A DNA stretch of 14,227 nucleotides from an uncultured Phycisphaerae bacterium (GCA_913046275.1 CAJWSE010000015.1:1-14227); one strand, 5' to 3'; positions 1 to 6,664 are shown, counted from the first letter of the stretch. Notes: generated from the sequence alone by a model not told the origin. Translations and numbers: made by a program.

Positions 1-299
1 GATTCTGTCGAAGACGAGTCGTCCACATCAGAAGACTGTGAAGTGCCGTTGTTCTTGTTGTTGTTGTTGTTGTTATTATTATTATTCTTGTTCTTATTGT
101 TGTTGTTCATCACCGTTGATACAGTCTTCTGACCGGGAGCGTTTTCGATCGTCGCCATCCTCCCGAGCCGATGAAGATGATTTCGCGGTCCTTTTGCCGA
201 AGAGAGGACACCATCTTCCTTCGACATCAAAATCATCTCTGACGAGGACGAGGAGGAGGAACCAACGATCGCGCCGGAGAAGAACAACACGCACGCCAT
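1..299 (-). CDS. Eukaryote-like low-complexity protein fragment (poly-Ser, poly-Asn), 3' part off the window
   Basis: This minus-strand frame has no stop from the left edge to well past position 500. Read from about 299 it gives a tract of seven serines (codons 260-240), then a less biased stretch containing MSKEDGVLSSAKGP, then an asparagine tract (4 Asn, Lys, Asn, Lys, 10 Asn, Lys, 2 Asn) at 107-48, then an acidic serine-rich stretch (SSDVDDSSSTES) at the edge. Mixed AAC/AAT codons and such homopolymer tracts are common in protists and algae and rare in bacteria. The start is ambiguous: ATG at 299, 236 or 227 are all possible and no Shine-Dalgarno sequence precedes them. I recognise no domain. 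It could also be non-coding DNA that happens to be open because CpG-rich sequence has few stops. Confidence 0.35.
   Translation of the reverse strand, partial: MACVLFFSGAIVGSSSSSSSEMILMSKEDGVLSSAKGPRNHLHRLGRMATIENAPGQKTVSTVMNNNNKNKNNNNNNNNNNKNNGTSQSSDVDDSSSTE
48..107. repeat. Trinucleotide microsatellite (GTT/ATT, i.e. AAC/AAT on the minus strand)
   Basis: About 60 bases consist almost only of GTT and ATT triplets with a few CTT interruptions. Read on the minus strand in the open frame they encode asparagine with occasional lysine. Nothing similar occurs in the bacterial part of the window. Confidence 0.85.
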
Positions 300-507
300 T
301 AAAACGTATAAAAACGCGTGTATTTTCGTCGTCGACGCTTTTTGCGTGTGCGCGTCGAAGAGGAAGAGCGTCTTCTTCTTTCTCCCGTTTTCGACGTCGT
401 CCGACGAGGCGCCTCTTCGCGGCTCGAATCTCTTCCCGTCGTCGTCGTCGTGTATGGACCCGAACTGTCTGGTGTACGGGAGGAGAGGATCGCGCTCCGC
501 TGCTTTT
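110..507. other. CpG- and GTC/GAC-triplet-rich stretch without a convincing bacterial gene
   Basis: This stretch is dense in tcg/cga/gac triplets, for example the run of gtc at 438-449, and is visibly richer in CpG than the region right of 510. Several frames are open on both strands, but their translations are Arg/Ser-rich and look like frame shadows. One plus-strand frame is open from 181 through the diadenylate cyclase remnant to 705, yet its translation before about residue D at 508 resembles no part of a cyclase. A TATAAAAA string occurs at 307-314. The stretch may be the 5' region of the left-hand eukaryote-like gene. Confidence 0.5.
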
Positions 508-705
508 GATGATGCGCTCATTATTATTATCAGTGAGCAAACTGGACGGATTTCTTTTGCTGACCACGGCGCACTCATTCCTGTTGATCGAGATGAGTTT
601 GAAAATGAACTCATGAAACGGTTACACAAGAATTCCACGGCAACGAGCGAACAGAAATTGCAAGAAGAAACACACACTCAACCGAATGCGGAGCACGTTG
701 AATGA
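508..705 (+). CDS. dacA: Diadenylate cyclase (CdaA/DacA, DisA_N family), C-terminal remnant only
   Basis: The frame from 508 reads DDALIIIISEQTGRISFADHG, which matches the last beta strands of the DAC domain in CdaA-type enzymes, where a segment like TDALVIVVSEETG precedes a variable tail. Enzymes of this family make the second messenger c-di-AMP from two ATP at the cytoplasmic membrane. The N-terminal membrane helices and the catalytic DGA and RHR motifs, which lie upstream in the family, are missing: the sequence before about 508 is unrelated. Some 64 codons remain. The stop TGA (703-705) overlaps the ATG of the next gene by 4 nt, and a CdaR-like gene is the usual partner of cdaA, which supports the call. 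The loss is probably an assembly join rather than a natural truncation. Confidence 0.7.
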   Translation, partial: DDALIIIISEQTGRISFADHGALIPVDRDEFENELMKRLHKNSTATSEQKLQEETHTQPNAEHVE

Positions 706-1709
706 ACAGAAAAAATGACGTACTAGCATTTTTATTCGTCACTATCATCGCCATATTTATTTGGGTTTGGGCTGCAACACGTACAGAGAGCGACCGAAAT
801 ATCAGTACCACATTGCACTTTAAAGCGCCAGAAGGCTCTACTGCAACAATTTCGCCAATATCAAAACCTGTTCGACTGACTTTCAAGGGTCCAAGAGCCT
901 CTCTTGATGCTGTTGAAGATTTATGTGTGCAGGGGATCAATGTGGCCTTAGCAACTGAAGATGGGGATGTAACCATTGATACAACATCAAGACTTAATTC
1001 CATTGATGTTGTCCGGTATACAGGTGCACAAGTTGTTTCATCTGATCCAAGCGCTGTAACTTTAAATATACAAACGCTTACTAGCGTAGAAGCTGCTGTA
1101 GAACCAGTGATTCCAAATGTCACAGTCAGTGGTGATGTGACCGTTGATCCTGCAACCGTGAAGCTTCAGATACCAAAAGCACTTCGAGAGGATCTGCCTG
1201 AAGTCATTGCAGTTTCAGCGGTACTCAGCGAAAGAGTTCTTGAACAATTACAACCTGGGGTAGTGCATACAAGAAGCGCTTCTATCCAATTGCCTCCTTC
1301 GCTTGAGGACAAAGGTGTCATCGTAGACCCAAACAGGGTTGCGCTTTCATTTAAAATCCAGTCAAAGACTGATAAAACTACCTTGCCACAAGTTAGGGTC
1401 TTAATCGCAGCGCCTGCTGAAGACTATTCTGCGTTCTCAGTGACCTTACCAATTAAAATTATTCCGAATGTTACAATTGAAGCAGACAAAGAACTGATTG
1501 CTAAAATTTCCTCCGGAAAGTGCACTGTATTCGCCGTGGTTAGGCTTGCTTCAAGAGATATGGAGCAGCGAGTAAGTTCCAAAACGGTTACCTCATTCCT
1601 AGCCATACTCCAAGATGGAACAGGCATGCAAGTAACAGCAGTTGTTGAGGAAGCCTCTGACCTGCAGGTCAAACTCGAAATTGAACCAATCGGTTCACAA
1701 AACCCATAG
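702..1709 (+). CDS. cdaR: YbbR-domain protein, CdaR-like regulator of diadenylate cyclase
   Basis: A 335-residue protein with a short basic N-terminus and one hydrophobic helix at about residues 8-25 (LAFLFVTIIAIFIWVWA), then a long extracytoplasmic region of repeated beta-rich segments (roughly 30-120, 120-215 and 220-330). This is the layout of YbbR/CdaR proteins, which sit in the membrane next to CdaA and modulate c-di-AMP synthesis. The ATG overlaps the stop of the cyclase gene by 4 nt, which suggests translational coupling, and GGAG at 690-693 lies 8 nt upstream. In Firmicutes glmM follows; here the next gene is convergent tyrS, so no glmM is linked. The assignment rests on architecture and neighbourhood more than on residue motifs. 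Confidence 0.72.
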   Translation: MNRKNDVLAFLFVTIIAIFIWVWAATRTESDRNISTTLHFKAPEGSTATISPISKPVRLTFKGPRASLDAVEDLCVQGINVALATEDGDVTIDTTSRLNSIDVVRYTGAQVVSSDPSAVTLNIQTLTSVEAAVEPVIPNVTVSGDVTVDPATVKLQIPKALREDLPEVIAVSAVLSERVLEQLQPGVVHTRSASIQLPPSLEDKGVIVDPNRVALSFKIQSKTDKTTLPQVRVLIAAPAEDYSAFSVTLPIKIIPNVTIEADKELIAKISSGKCTVFAVVRLASRDMEQRVSSKTVTSFLAILQDGTGMQVTAVVEEASDLQVKLEIEPIGSQNP

Positions 1710-1753
1710 TTCAGACATGTTCAAATCCAGCGGGTTGCGAACCATGACTTTTT
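1692..1753 (+). terminator. Possible weak terminator hairpin between convergent cdaR and tyrS
   Basis: GGTTCaCAAaaCCC (1692-1705) can pair imperfectly with GGGTTGCGAACC (1732-1743), giving about 11 base pairs with one mismatch and a small bulge around a 26-nt loop. A run of five T follows at 1749-1753 on the plus strand. The stem spans the end of cdaR and the 3' end of tyrS, which are 11 nt apart. The long loop and interrupted stem make this a weak call. Confidence 0.25.
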
Positions 1754-3025
1754 ACCTCTACGGAGTAAAATTGTGGAATCATGCAGCAAATCCCCTGGTG
1801 CTAAAACTCGATCGACCGCATCATCACCTTGAATTTTTCCGCCATTAATAGAAATCGAACCATTCTTTAAAAATTCACGTGCCTCTCGTTTACTTTTGCA
1901 TAGTTCTGTTTGAGGTAAGAGCTCGACAAGAGATGATTCAGGACTGCCAAGAGTGTTTTTTGGAAACTCGCCTGCGGGTACTTCGGCAAATACCTCGCTA
2001 AGCATTTTGGGGTCAATTGAAGTAATATCGCCACCAAAAAGTGCCTTAGCCGCCTCGTTGCAATTTCGAACATTCTCTTCACCATGAAAAATTTCAGTCA
2101 TCTCATCTGCGAGAGCCTTTTGTGCTCCGCGCTCATGTGGTGCTTTCGCATGCTCTTGCTCGATAGAAAGAATTTTTTGCTGATCTAGAAAGGTAAACCA
2201 ACGCAAAAACTTTCCTGCATCTTCATCAGGAACATTTAGCCAATACTGATGAAATGCGTAAGGGCTAGTCCTGTCTTCTGCCAACCAAATTGCACCTTTT
2301 TCCGTTTTTCCTATTTTGCTTCCATCACTCGACGTAACAAGAGGAGTTGTAATTCCTGCACCACGAAAAGACTCTTCATCAACGTCGATCATATCTCTAC
2401 GAATTAAGTCTATACCCGCAACAATATTTCCATACTGGTCGCTACCTGCAATTTGTATTGTGCAATCCATCTCTCTTCGCAGATGCAAGAAGTCATACGC
2501 TTGCAAAATCATATAGCTAAACTCGGTGTAAGAAATACCTTGTTCACGATTATTCAATCGGTCTTTTACAGAATCCTTTTGAATCATGTTGTTCACAGAA
2601 AAATATTTCCCGACATCACGAAGTACCTCAAGAAAACCGAGTTCGCAAAGCCAGTCGGCGTTATTGACAATCAGAGCTGCATTATCACCTTCGAAATCAA
2701 GTAGTTTTGAAAAACAACGCAATTGACCTGTTATATTTTTTGCAACTTGTTCCTTGGAAAGTAACTGACGCTCCGCATCTTTTCCTGATGGGTCTCCAAT
2801 TAAACCTGTCCCTCCACCCATTAAGATGACTGGCTTATGCCCAGCGAGTTGCCAATGACGAAGCATTTTAATTGGCATGTAATTTCCGATTGTTAATGAA
2901 TCTTTTGTTGGGTCGAAGCCACAGTAGGCCACCCTACAACCACTCTGAAGATGATCTTTCAACTCATCCCCACCAGTTGTTTGATGCAATAAACCTCGCC
3001 ATTCAAGTTCTTGTAAAAAATTCAT
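1721..3025 (-). CDS. tyrS: Tyrosyl-tRNA synthetase (class I)
   Basis: The enzyme activates tyrosine with ATP and charges tRNA-Tyr in the cytoplasm. The 434-residue protein has the TyrRS fold markers in order: CGFDPTKDSLTIGNYMP (about 36-52), which holds the HIGH-equivalent as TIGN; GGGTGLIGDPSGKD (70-83); YMILQAYDF and QIAGSDQYGN (171-200), the tyrosine and AMP site; KIGKTEKG (237-244), the KMSKS-equivalent; and an S4-type RNA-binding domain at about 366-426. Length is near the family norm. I chose ATG at 3025; a GTG two codons earlier (3031) is also in frame. The upstream membrane-protein gene ends at 3035, so the two genes are almost contiguous and probably cotranscribed with pheS. Confidence 0.96.
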   Translation of the reverse strand: MNFLQELEWRGLLHQTTGGDELKDHLQSGCRVAYCGFDPTKDSLTIGNYMPIKMLRHWQLAGHKPVILMGGGTGLIGDPSGKDAERQLLSKEQVAKNITGQLRCFSKLLDFEGDNAALIVNNADWLCELGFLEVLRDVGKYFSVNNMIQKDSVKDRLNNREQGISYTEFSYMILQAYDFLHLRREMDCTIQIAGSDQYGNIVAGIDLIRRDMIDVDEESFRGAGITTPLVTSSDGSKIGKTEKGAIWLAEDRTSPYAFHQYWLNVPDEDAGKFLRWFTFLDQQKILSIEQEHAKAPHERGAQKALADEMTEIFHGEENVRNCNEAAKALFGGDITSIDPKMLSEVFAEVPAGEFPKNTLGSPESSLVELLPQTELCKSKREAREFLKNGSISINGGKIQGDDAVDRVLAPGDLLHDSTILLRRGKKSWFATRWI

Positions 3026-3034
3026 CTGCACAGT

Positions 3035-3562
3035 TTACCGCCAGAGAAGGAGTTCGTTTCGAACTTTTTTGCTGTTCAAGAAGAACAGTAAAAAAATAGG
3101 CAGAACAAGGTATAAGGGAATCGAAATTGTTAATTGGGCAAGCAGCAAGCCTTTTACGGTACTCTCTGACTCAATGAGTGAAACCCGAGGAACCCAATTG
3201 ATAATAACCATCAACAAAGTAAACACAATATAAAGCACTGACCAGCACTTTAATTTCAAAACTGCTCCAGGACTTCGCTGAAGAAGAGAAGCTCCAAAAA
3301 AAGTCAATGCAAGAGAAAAGAGAATAACAAGCATTGATCCAAACGTTGTCATCCACGCAGGTGGAGCATGCACCGACAGTGCCAAGATAATTTCTTCATT
3401 CATCTCACCTTCTCCAAATGGAACGGCAGAATAAAGTTGCTCAATCTCACTCATTCCAGTCAATGACAAACAACCTCCAAACAACGATAAACCGCCAACA
3501 ACTATGCATACAGAACCTACTGTTGTTGGCCAAGTTTCAGAATACTGAATTGATTCAATCAA
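3035..3562 (-). CDS. Four-helix integral membrane protein of unknown function
   Basis: I do not recognise the family. From the TTG at 3562 the product is 175 residues with four hydrophobic segments at about 11-35, 71-95, 106-124 and 139-162, a loop of about 35 residues between helices 1 and 2 holding several acidic residues (EGEMNEE), and a basic C-terminal end (NSKKVRNELLLWR). Start choice: the frame extends to a TTG at 3601, which would overlap pheS by 43 nt, but the TTG at 3562 overlaps the pheS TGA as TTGA, a common coupling arrangement. There is no clear Shine-Dalgarno sequence for either. The gene lies tightly between pheS and tyrS on the same strand, so cotranscription is likely, but the position does not reveal the function. 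Confidence 0.65.
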   Translation of the reverse strand: MIESIQYSETWPTTVGSVCIVVGGLSLFGGCLSLTGMSEIEQLYSAVPFGEGEMNEEIILALSVHAPPAWMTTFGSMLVILFSLALTFFGASLLQRSPGAVLKLKCWSVLYIVFTLLMVIINWVPRVSLIESESTVKGLLLAQLTISIPLYLVLPIFLLFFLNSKKVRNELLLWR

Positions 3563-4542
3563 AACTGACGCAGGAAACGAGCATCGTTTTCGAAGAGCCA
3601 ACGAATATCCTGAATTCCATACTTGAGCATTGCAACACGTTCAATACCTAGACCGAATGCAAAACCTTGCCATTTCTCATTATCGTAGCCAATTTGCTTA
3701 AATACATTTGGATCAACTAAACCGCAGCCACCTATTTCGACCCACTGCCACTTTCCTTTAATCTTCATCTTCATATCTACTTCCGCAGATGGCTCAGTAA
3801 AGGGGAAAAAGCTTGGTCTAAAACGTACTTCAGCTTCTTCACCAAAATACGATTTCGCAAATTGAAAAAGTGTTGTCTTTAAATCAACCATTGATACCTT
3901 GGGAGCAACAAGGAGACCTTCGCATTGATGGAACATGCTGTAATGCGTTGCGTCATGCGTGTCTGGTCTATAAACACGACCTACTGCAATTATTTTAATA
4001 GGAGGTGGCGCTGATTCCATAACACGGATTTGCACAGTCGAAGTTTGGCTACGCAGCATACGGTCGCCACCCATAAAGAAATTGTCTATGGGTTCTCGAG
4101 CTGGATGATCTTCTGGGATATTCAACGCATTAAAGTTATGGTATTCATCTTCAACTTCTGGACCGTATGCAACAGAAAAACCCATTCGCCCAAAAACTTG
4201 TGTAATCCCATCAATAGTCTTTGTAATGATATGTCGACGCCCAGGAGCAGCTTCTAATCCAGGCTCTGTGATATCCAATGGAAGCCTTACAGCTACAGCC
4301 CCCGAGAGTGCATCTTGCTGAATTTCAAACGCTGATTCGAGAGCTTTCTTTACCTCATTAAGCCGTTTTCCAACAACAGGCTTATCCTCTTTGCTGACGC
4401 CTTGCATCAATGGCATGATGCCCTTTAAACGGCCTTTTGACCCAAGATAGGCGATTCTCCAGCCTTCTAAACTATCAAGACTATTTAGAGAATCCAACTC
4501 ACTCAGGGCATCCTGTTGAAGCTTGTCGAGTATTTCTAACAT
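3559..4542 (-). CDS. pheS: Phenylalanyl-tRNA synthetase alpha subunit (class II)
   Basis: The alpha subunit carries the catalytic core of the alpha2-beta2 enzyme that charges tRNA-Phe. At 327 residues it equals the usual bacterial length. An N-terminal helical hairpin for tRNA contact (about 1-85) is followed by the class II domain: LRSQTSTVQIR (163-173), motif 2 in GRVYRPDTHDATHYSMFHQCE (188-208), FRPSFFPFTEPSAEVDM (241-257) for the phenylalanine pocket, and motif 3 in FGLGIERVAMLKYGI (296-310). ATG at 4542 gives the expected N-terminus. The gene is separated from rplQ by an intrinsic terminator, so it should have its own promoter, which I could not place. The beta-subunit gene pheT, often directly downstream, is not in the window; a membrane protein gene follows instead. 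Confidence 0.97.
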   Translation of the reverse strand: MLEILDKLQQDALSELDSLNSLDSLEGWRIAYLGSKGRLKGIMPLMQGVSKEDKPVVGKRLNEVKKALESAFEIQQDALSGAVAVRLPLDITEPGLEAAPGRRHIITKTIDGITQVFGRMGFSVAYGPEVEDEYHNFNALNIPEDHPAREPIDNFFMGGDRMLRSQTSTVQIRVMESAPPPIKIIAVGRVYRPDTHDATHYSMFHQCEGLLVAPKVSMVDLKTTLFQFAKSYFGEEAEVRFRPSFFPFTEPSAEVDMKMKIKGKWQWVEIGGCGLVDPNVFKQIGYDNEKWQGFAFGLGIERVAMLKYGIQDIRWLFENDARFLRQF

Positions 4543-4591
4543 ATATGCATAATACTCGATGCAAAGAAAGTGGGCTTTTGGATATCAATAG

Positions 4592-4620
4592 AAAAAGCCC
4601 CTTGCAGCGCAAGGGGCTTT
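4592..4620 (-). terminator. Rho-independent terminator of the ribosomal/alpha operon
   Basis: AAAGCCCCTTGC (minus strand, from 4620) pairs perfectly with GCAAGGGGCTTT around a 3-nt loop, 12 base pairs in all, and the minus strand then continues as TTTTTC. It starts 28 nt after the rplQ stop and lies before the pheS start at 4542, so it closes the long ribosomal transcript and insulates pheS. Confidence 0.9.
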
Positions 4621-4647
4621 GAATAAGAACAAAATAATTTTTGCGAA

Positions 4648-5364
4648 TTACTCTTCGTCTAACTTATCCTCTTCCTTGGAAGGCGGCGATGGAGACTCTT
4701 CTGTTGCAGCTTCCGCCACATCAGCTACTTGAGCAACTTCCTCACTTGATTCCATATCAGTAACCTCATCTACAATTTCTTCTGCTGTAGCTGTAGCGAC
4801 GAGGACCTTTGCAGCAAAATCGCGACGGCGCTGTTTTTGCGTCCGCCTTCTCGAATCACCGCTACCCAACTGCGGTCCTTCTTCTTCACCCACAAGTTGT
4901 AATACACATAAATCCGTGCCATCGCCTAAGCGCCGCTTACCAATTTTAACAATACGCGTATACCCACCGTCTCTATCAGCAAATTTAGGCCCAATAACGG
5001 ACATGATGTGTTGCACCAACCGCGGCGCCTTACGAACCTCACCATAGCGGTTGAACTCTATATCACTTTCGCTTGGCAAATCAAAATGATCATTCTGCTT
5101 TGCTGAATCCGGAACATTTGGATCTGCAACCCAGGCGTGAATTTTTCGGTCATTAATCAATTGTTCAATTCGCTTGCGCGCGTTAAAGCCACCACGCTTT
5201 GAGATTGTTATGATTTTTTCAACAAATGGCTGTACTGCCTTTGCCTTGGGCAACGTTGTTTCAATTTGTCCATGTTCGAACAAACCAGCAGCGAGATTGC
5301 GCAACATCGCTGTTCGATGCTCGCTATCCCTACACAATTGTTTTCCATGGATTCGATGTCTCAT
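4648..5364 (-). CDS. rplQ: Large-subunit ribosomal protein L17, strongly extended
   Basis: L17 binds 23S rRNA near the exit tunnel. The N-terminus MRHRIHGKQLCRDSEHR and the segment LFEHGQIETTLPKAKA are diagnostic, and GPKFADRDGGYTRIVKIG (125-142) with the following VLQLV completes the core. The protein has 238 residues against about 127 in E. coli. Two parts explain this: an insertion at about 74-112 (with WVADPNVPDSAKQ and HFDLPSES) inside the core, and a tail from about 162 with a basic patch (RRRTQKQRRR, 172-181) followed by an acidic Ala/Glu-rich end (195-238). The gene follows rpoA by 33 nt, as usual, and is the last gene of the cluster. Similar L17 enlargements are, as I recall, found in planctomycetes. 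Confidence 0.95.
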   Translation of the reverse strand: MRHRIHGKQLCRDSEHRTAMLRNLAAGLFEHGQIETTLPKAKAVQPFVEKIITISKRGGFNARKRIEQLINDRKIHAWVADPNVPDSAKQNDHFDLPSESDIEFNRYGEVRKAPRLVQHIMSVIGPKFADRDGGYTRIVKIGKRRLGDGTDLCVLQLVGEEEGPQLGSGDSRRRTQKQRRRDFAAKVLVATATAEEIVDEVTDMESSEEVAQVADVAEAATEESPSPPSKEEDKLDEE

Positions 5365-5397
5365 GGTACTACTCCTTACGCGAGGTCTTATCCTCGA

Positions 5398-6549
5398 TTA
5401 TTCATCATCTTCAGCGGAGCCGATCATTTCGTCTCCAGCATTTTCTGTTTCAATATCAGCCCCACCGATGAAGTCATCGCTTGACACTGCATCCATTTGC
5501 TCATCACTCACGTCATCATCAGAACCAGAAAGCGCATTAGATAAATCTACTGTTCCATCTACGCCTGCGGGCAATTGCATGCCAAGCGTCAGGCCAAGGT
5601 CTTCTAATTTACGTTTAATTTCTCGAAGCGAGGTTCGACCAAAACTTCGAAGTGCGAGTAATTCGCGATCGCTAAGCGCAACCAATTGAGCTACACGAGC
5701 GATATTTGCCATTTCTAAACAATTTGAGGAGCGAACCGTGAGGTCTAAATCTGCTGTTGACATTTCTAATTTACGAATTAACTCTTCATCAACTGCAGCG
5801 GCAGCGGCAGCTTCTGGGCTTACTACTGTTTTACCTAGAGAGTCAAACTGTACAAATGCATTCAAGTGCTTACGTAAAATTTTCGCTGATTCTACAAGAC
5901 ACATTTCTGGGCTAATTGTGCCATCTGTCCAAATGTCCAGTATGAGACGGTCGAAGTTTGTCTGCTGGCCCACGCGAGTATTTTCGACTCGATAGCGAAC
6001 ACGCTGAACAGGGCTGAATGTTGCATCAATTGGCAATTCGCCAATTATTTGCTCATCTTTGGTTGCATACTGTTCCGCTGCGGGGACGTAACCACGGCCT
6101 CGTTCAATTGTCAATTCCATTTCAAAATCAATTTTGTCTGTAAGAGTTGCAATTACATGATCAGGATTAAAGACCTTCACAGAAGGGTCTGCTTCTATAA
6201 GATCCGCTGTAACTTCCCCTGGCCCTGAAGCTGAAAGGCGAAGTACTTTTGACTCATCTGAATCGACATCTACAATAAGCCCCTTAACATTCAAAACAAT
6301 GTCAACCATATCTTGGGTTACGCCTTCAATTGTGCAAAACTCGTGCTCTGCGCCTTTGACGCGAATTGAAGTAATCGCAGATCCTTCAATTGTGCTTAGC
6401 AAAATACGCCGCAAACTATTACCAATTGTCGTACCAAAGCCCCGCTCAAATGGCTCCACGATAAAACGACCAAATGTATCCGTCGCTGATTTTTCCTCGA
6501 GGACAACACTTGCAGGAAGTTCCAGCCCTCTCCATCTTACGTGCATCAT
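5398..6549 (-). CDS. rpoA: DNA-directed RNA polymerase alpha subunit with acidic C-terminal extension
   Basis: The alpha dimer scaffolds polymerase assembly and its C-terminal domain binds UP elements and activators. The N-terminal domain shows FERGFGTTIGNSLRRILLS (34-52), the dimerisation helix; the C-terminal domain shows RSSNCL (273-278, with Arg273 at the place of E. coli Arg265) and SFGRTSLREIKRKL (302-315). After the normal end of the domain at about 327 there are 56 extra residues with 19 Asp/Glu and no Lys or Arg, so the protein has 383 residues against 329 in E. coli. An AGAAGGA Shine-Dalgarno sequence (6557-6563) lies 7 nt before the ATG at 6549; a second ATG follows directly. rpsD, often found between rpsK and rpoA, is absent. 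Confidence 0.98.
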   Translation of the reverse strand: MMHVRWRGLELPASVVLEEKSATDTFGRFIVEPFERGFGTTIGNSLRRILLSTIEGSAITSIRVKGAEHEFCTIEGVTQDMVDIVLNVKGLIVDVDSDESKVLRLSASGPGEVTADLIEADPSVKVFNPDHVIATLTDKIDFEMELTIERGRGYVPAAEQYATKDEQIIGELPIDATFSPVQRVRYRVENTRVGQQTNFDRLILDIWTDGTISPEMCLVESAKILRKHLNAFVQFDSLGKTVVSPEAAAAAAVDEELIRKLEMSTADLDLTVRSSNCLEMANIARVAQLVALSDRELLALRSFGRTSLREIKRKLEDLGLTLGMQLPAGVDGTVDLSNALSGSDDDVSDEQMDAVSSDDFIGGADIETENAGDEMIGSAEDDE

Positions 6550-6664
6550 GATTTATTCCTTCTAACTGTGGCAGTAGCTTTAAGCTAAAAACGCTTCACT
6601 TGAAATCGGAATGTAGAGGACTGCCGACACTCTACGCCCATCTTCAAGGAGCGAACAAGTTTAC
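6550..6664 (-). other. rpsK-rpoA spacer with a small hairpin, no gene
   Basis: This 115-nt spacer holds the rpoA Shine-Dalgarno sequence and a possible hairpin with 6-bp arms GTAGAG/CTCTAC (6613-6635, 11-nt loop), plus a short TAGCT/AGCTA inverted repeat just before the ribosome site. There is no T-run, so neither looks like a terminator. In many bacteria the S4 gene occupies this place; I see no remnant of it. Confidence 0.4.

Noticed and set aside
307..314. TATAAAAA as a eukaryotic TATA box
   Set aside because: It lies on the plus strand, whereas the plausible eukaryote-like frame is on the minus strand, and one short AT-rich string proves little.
38..616. Plus-strand frame rich in Cys, Tyr and Arg, and minus-strand frame 94-567 rich in Arg
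   Set aside because: Both are readings of the microsatellite and of tcg/cga triplets in the wrong frame; neither shows a domain or a balanced composition.
346..705. A plus-strand open frame joining the left-hand sequence to the cyclase remnant (open even from 181)
   Set aside because: The part before about 508 has no resemblance to a DAC domain or membrane anchor and is Ser/Arg/Phe-rich; openness is expected in CpG-rich DNA with few stops. No ribosome site precedes the ATG at 346.
4543..4591. Promoter for pheS (TTGATA and TATTAT strings on the minus strand)
   Set aside because: The spacing between the two strings is about 28 nt, too long for a sigma-70 type promoter, and TATTAT lies too close to the start codon.
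5174..5689. Antisense open frames over rplQ and rpoA, and similar ones over secY and the ribosomal genes
   Set aside because: They are shadows of well-identified genes, have no family features and no own ribosome sites.
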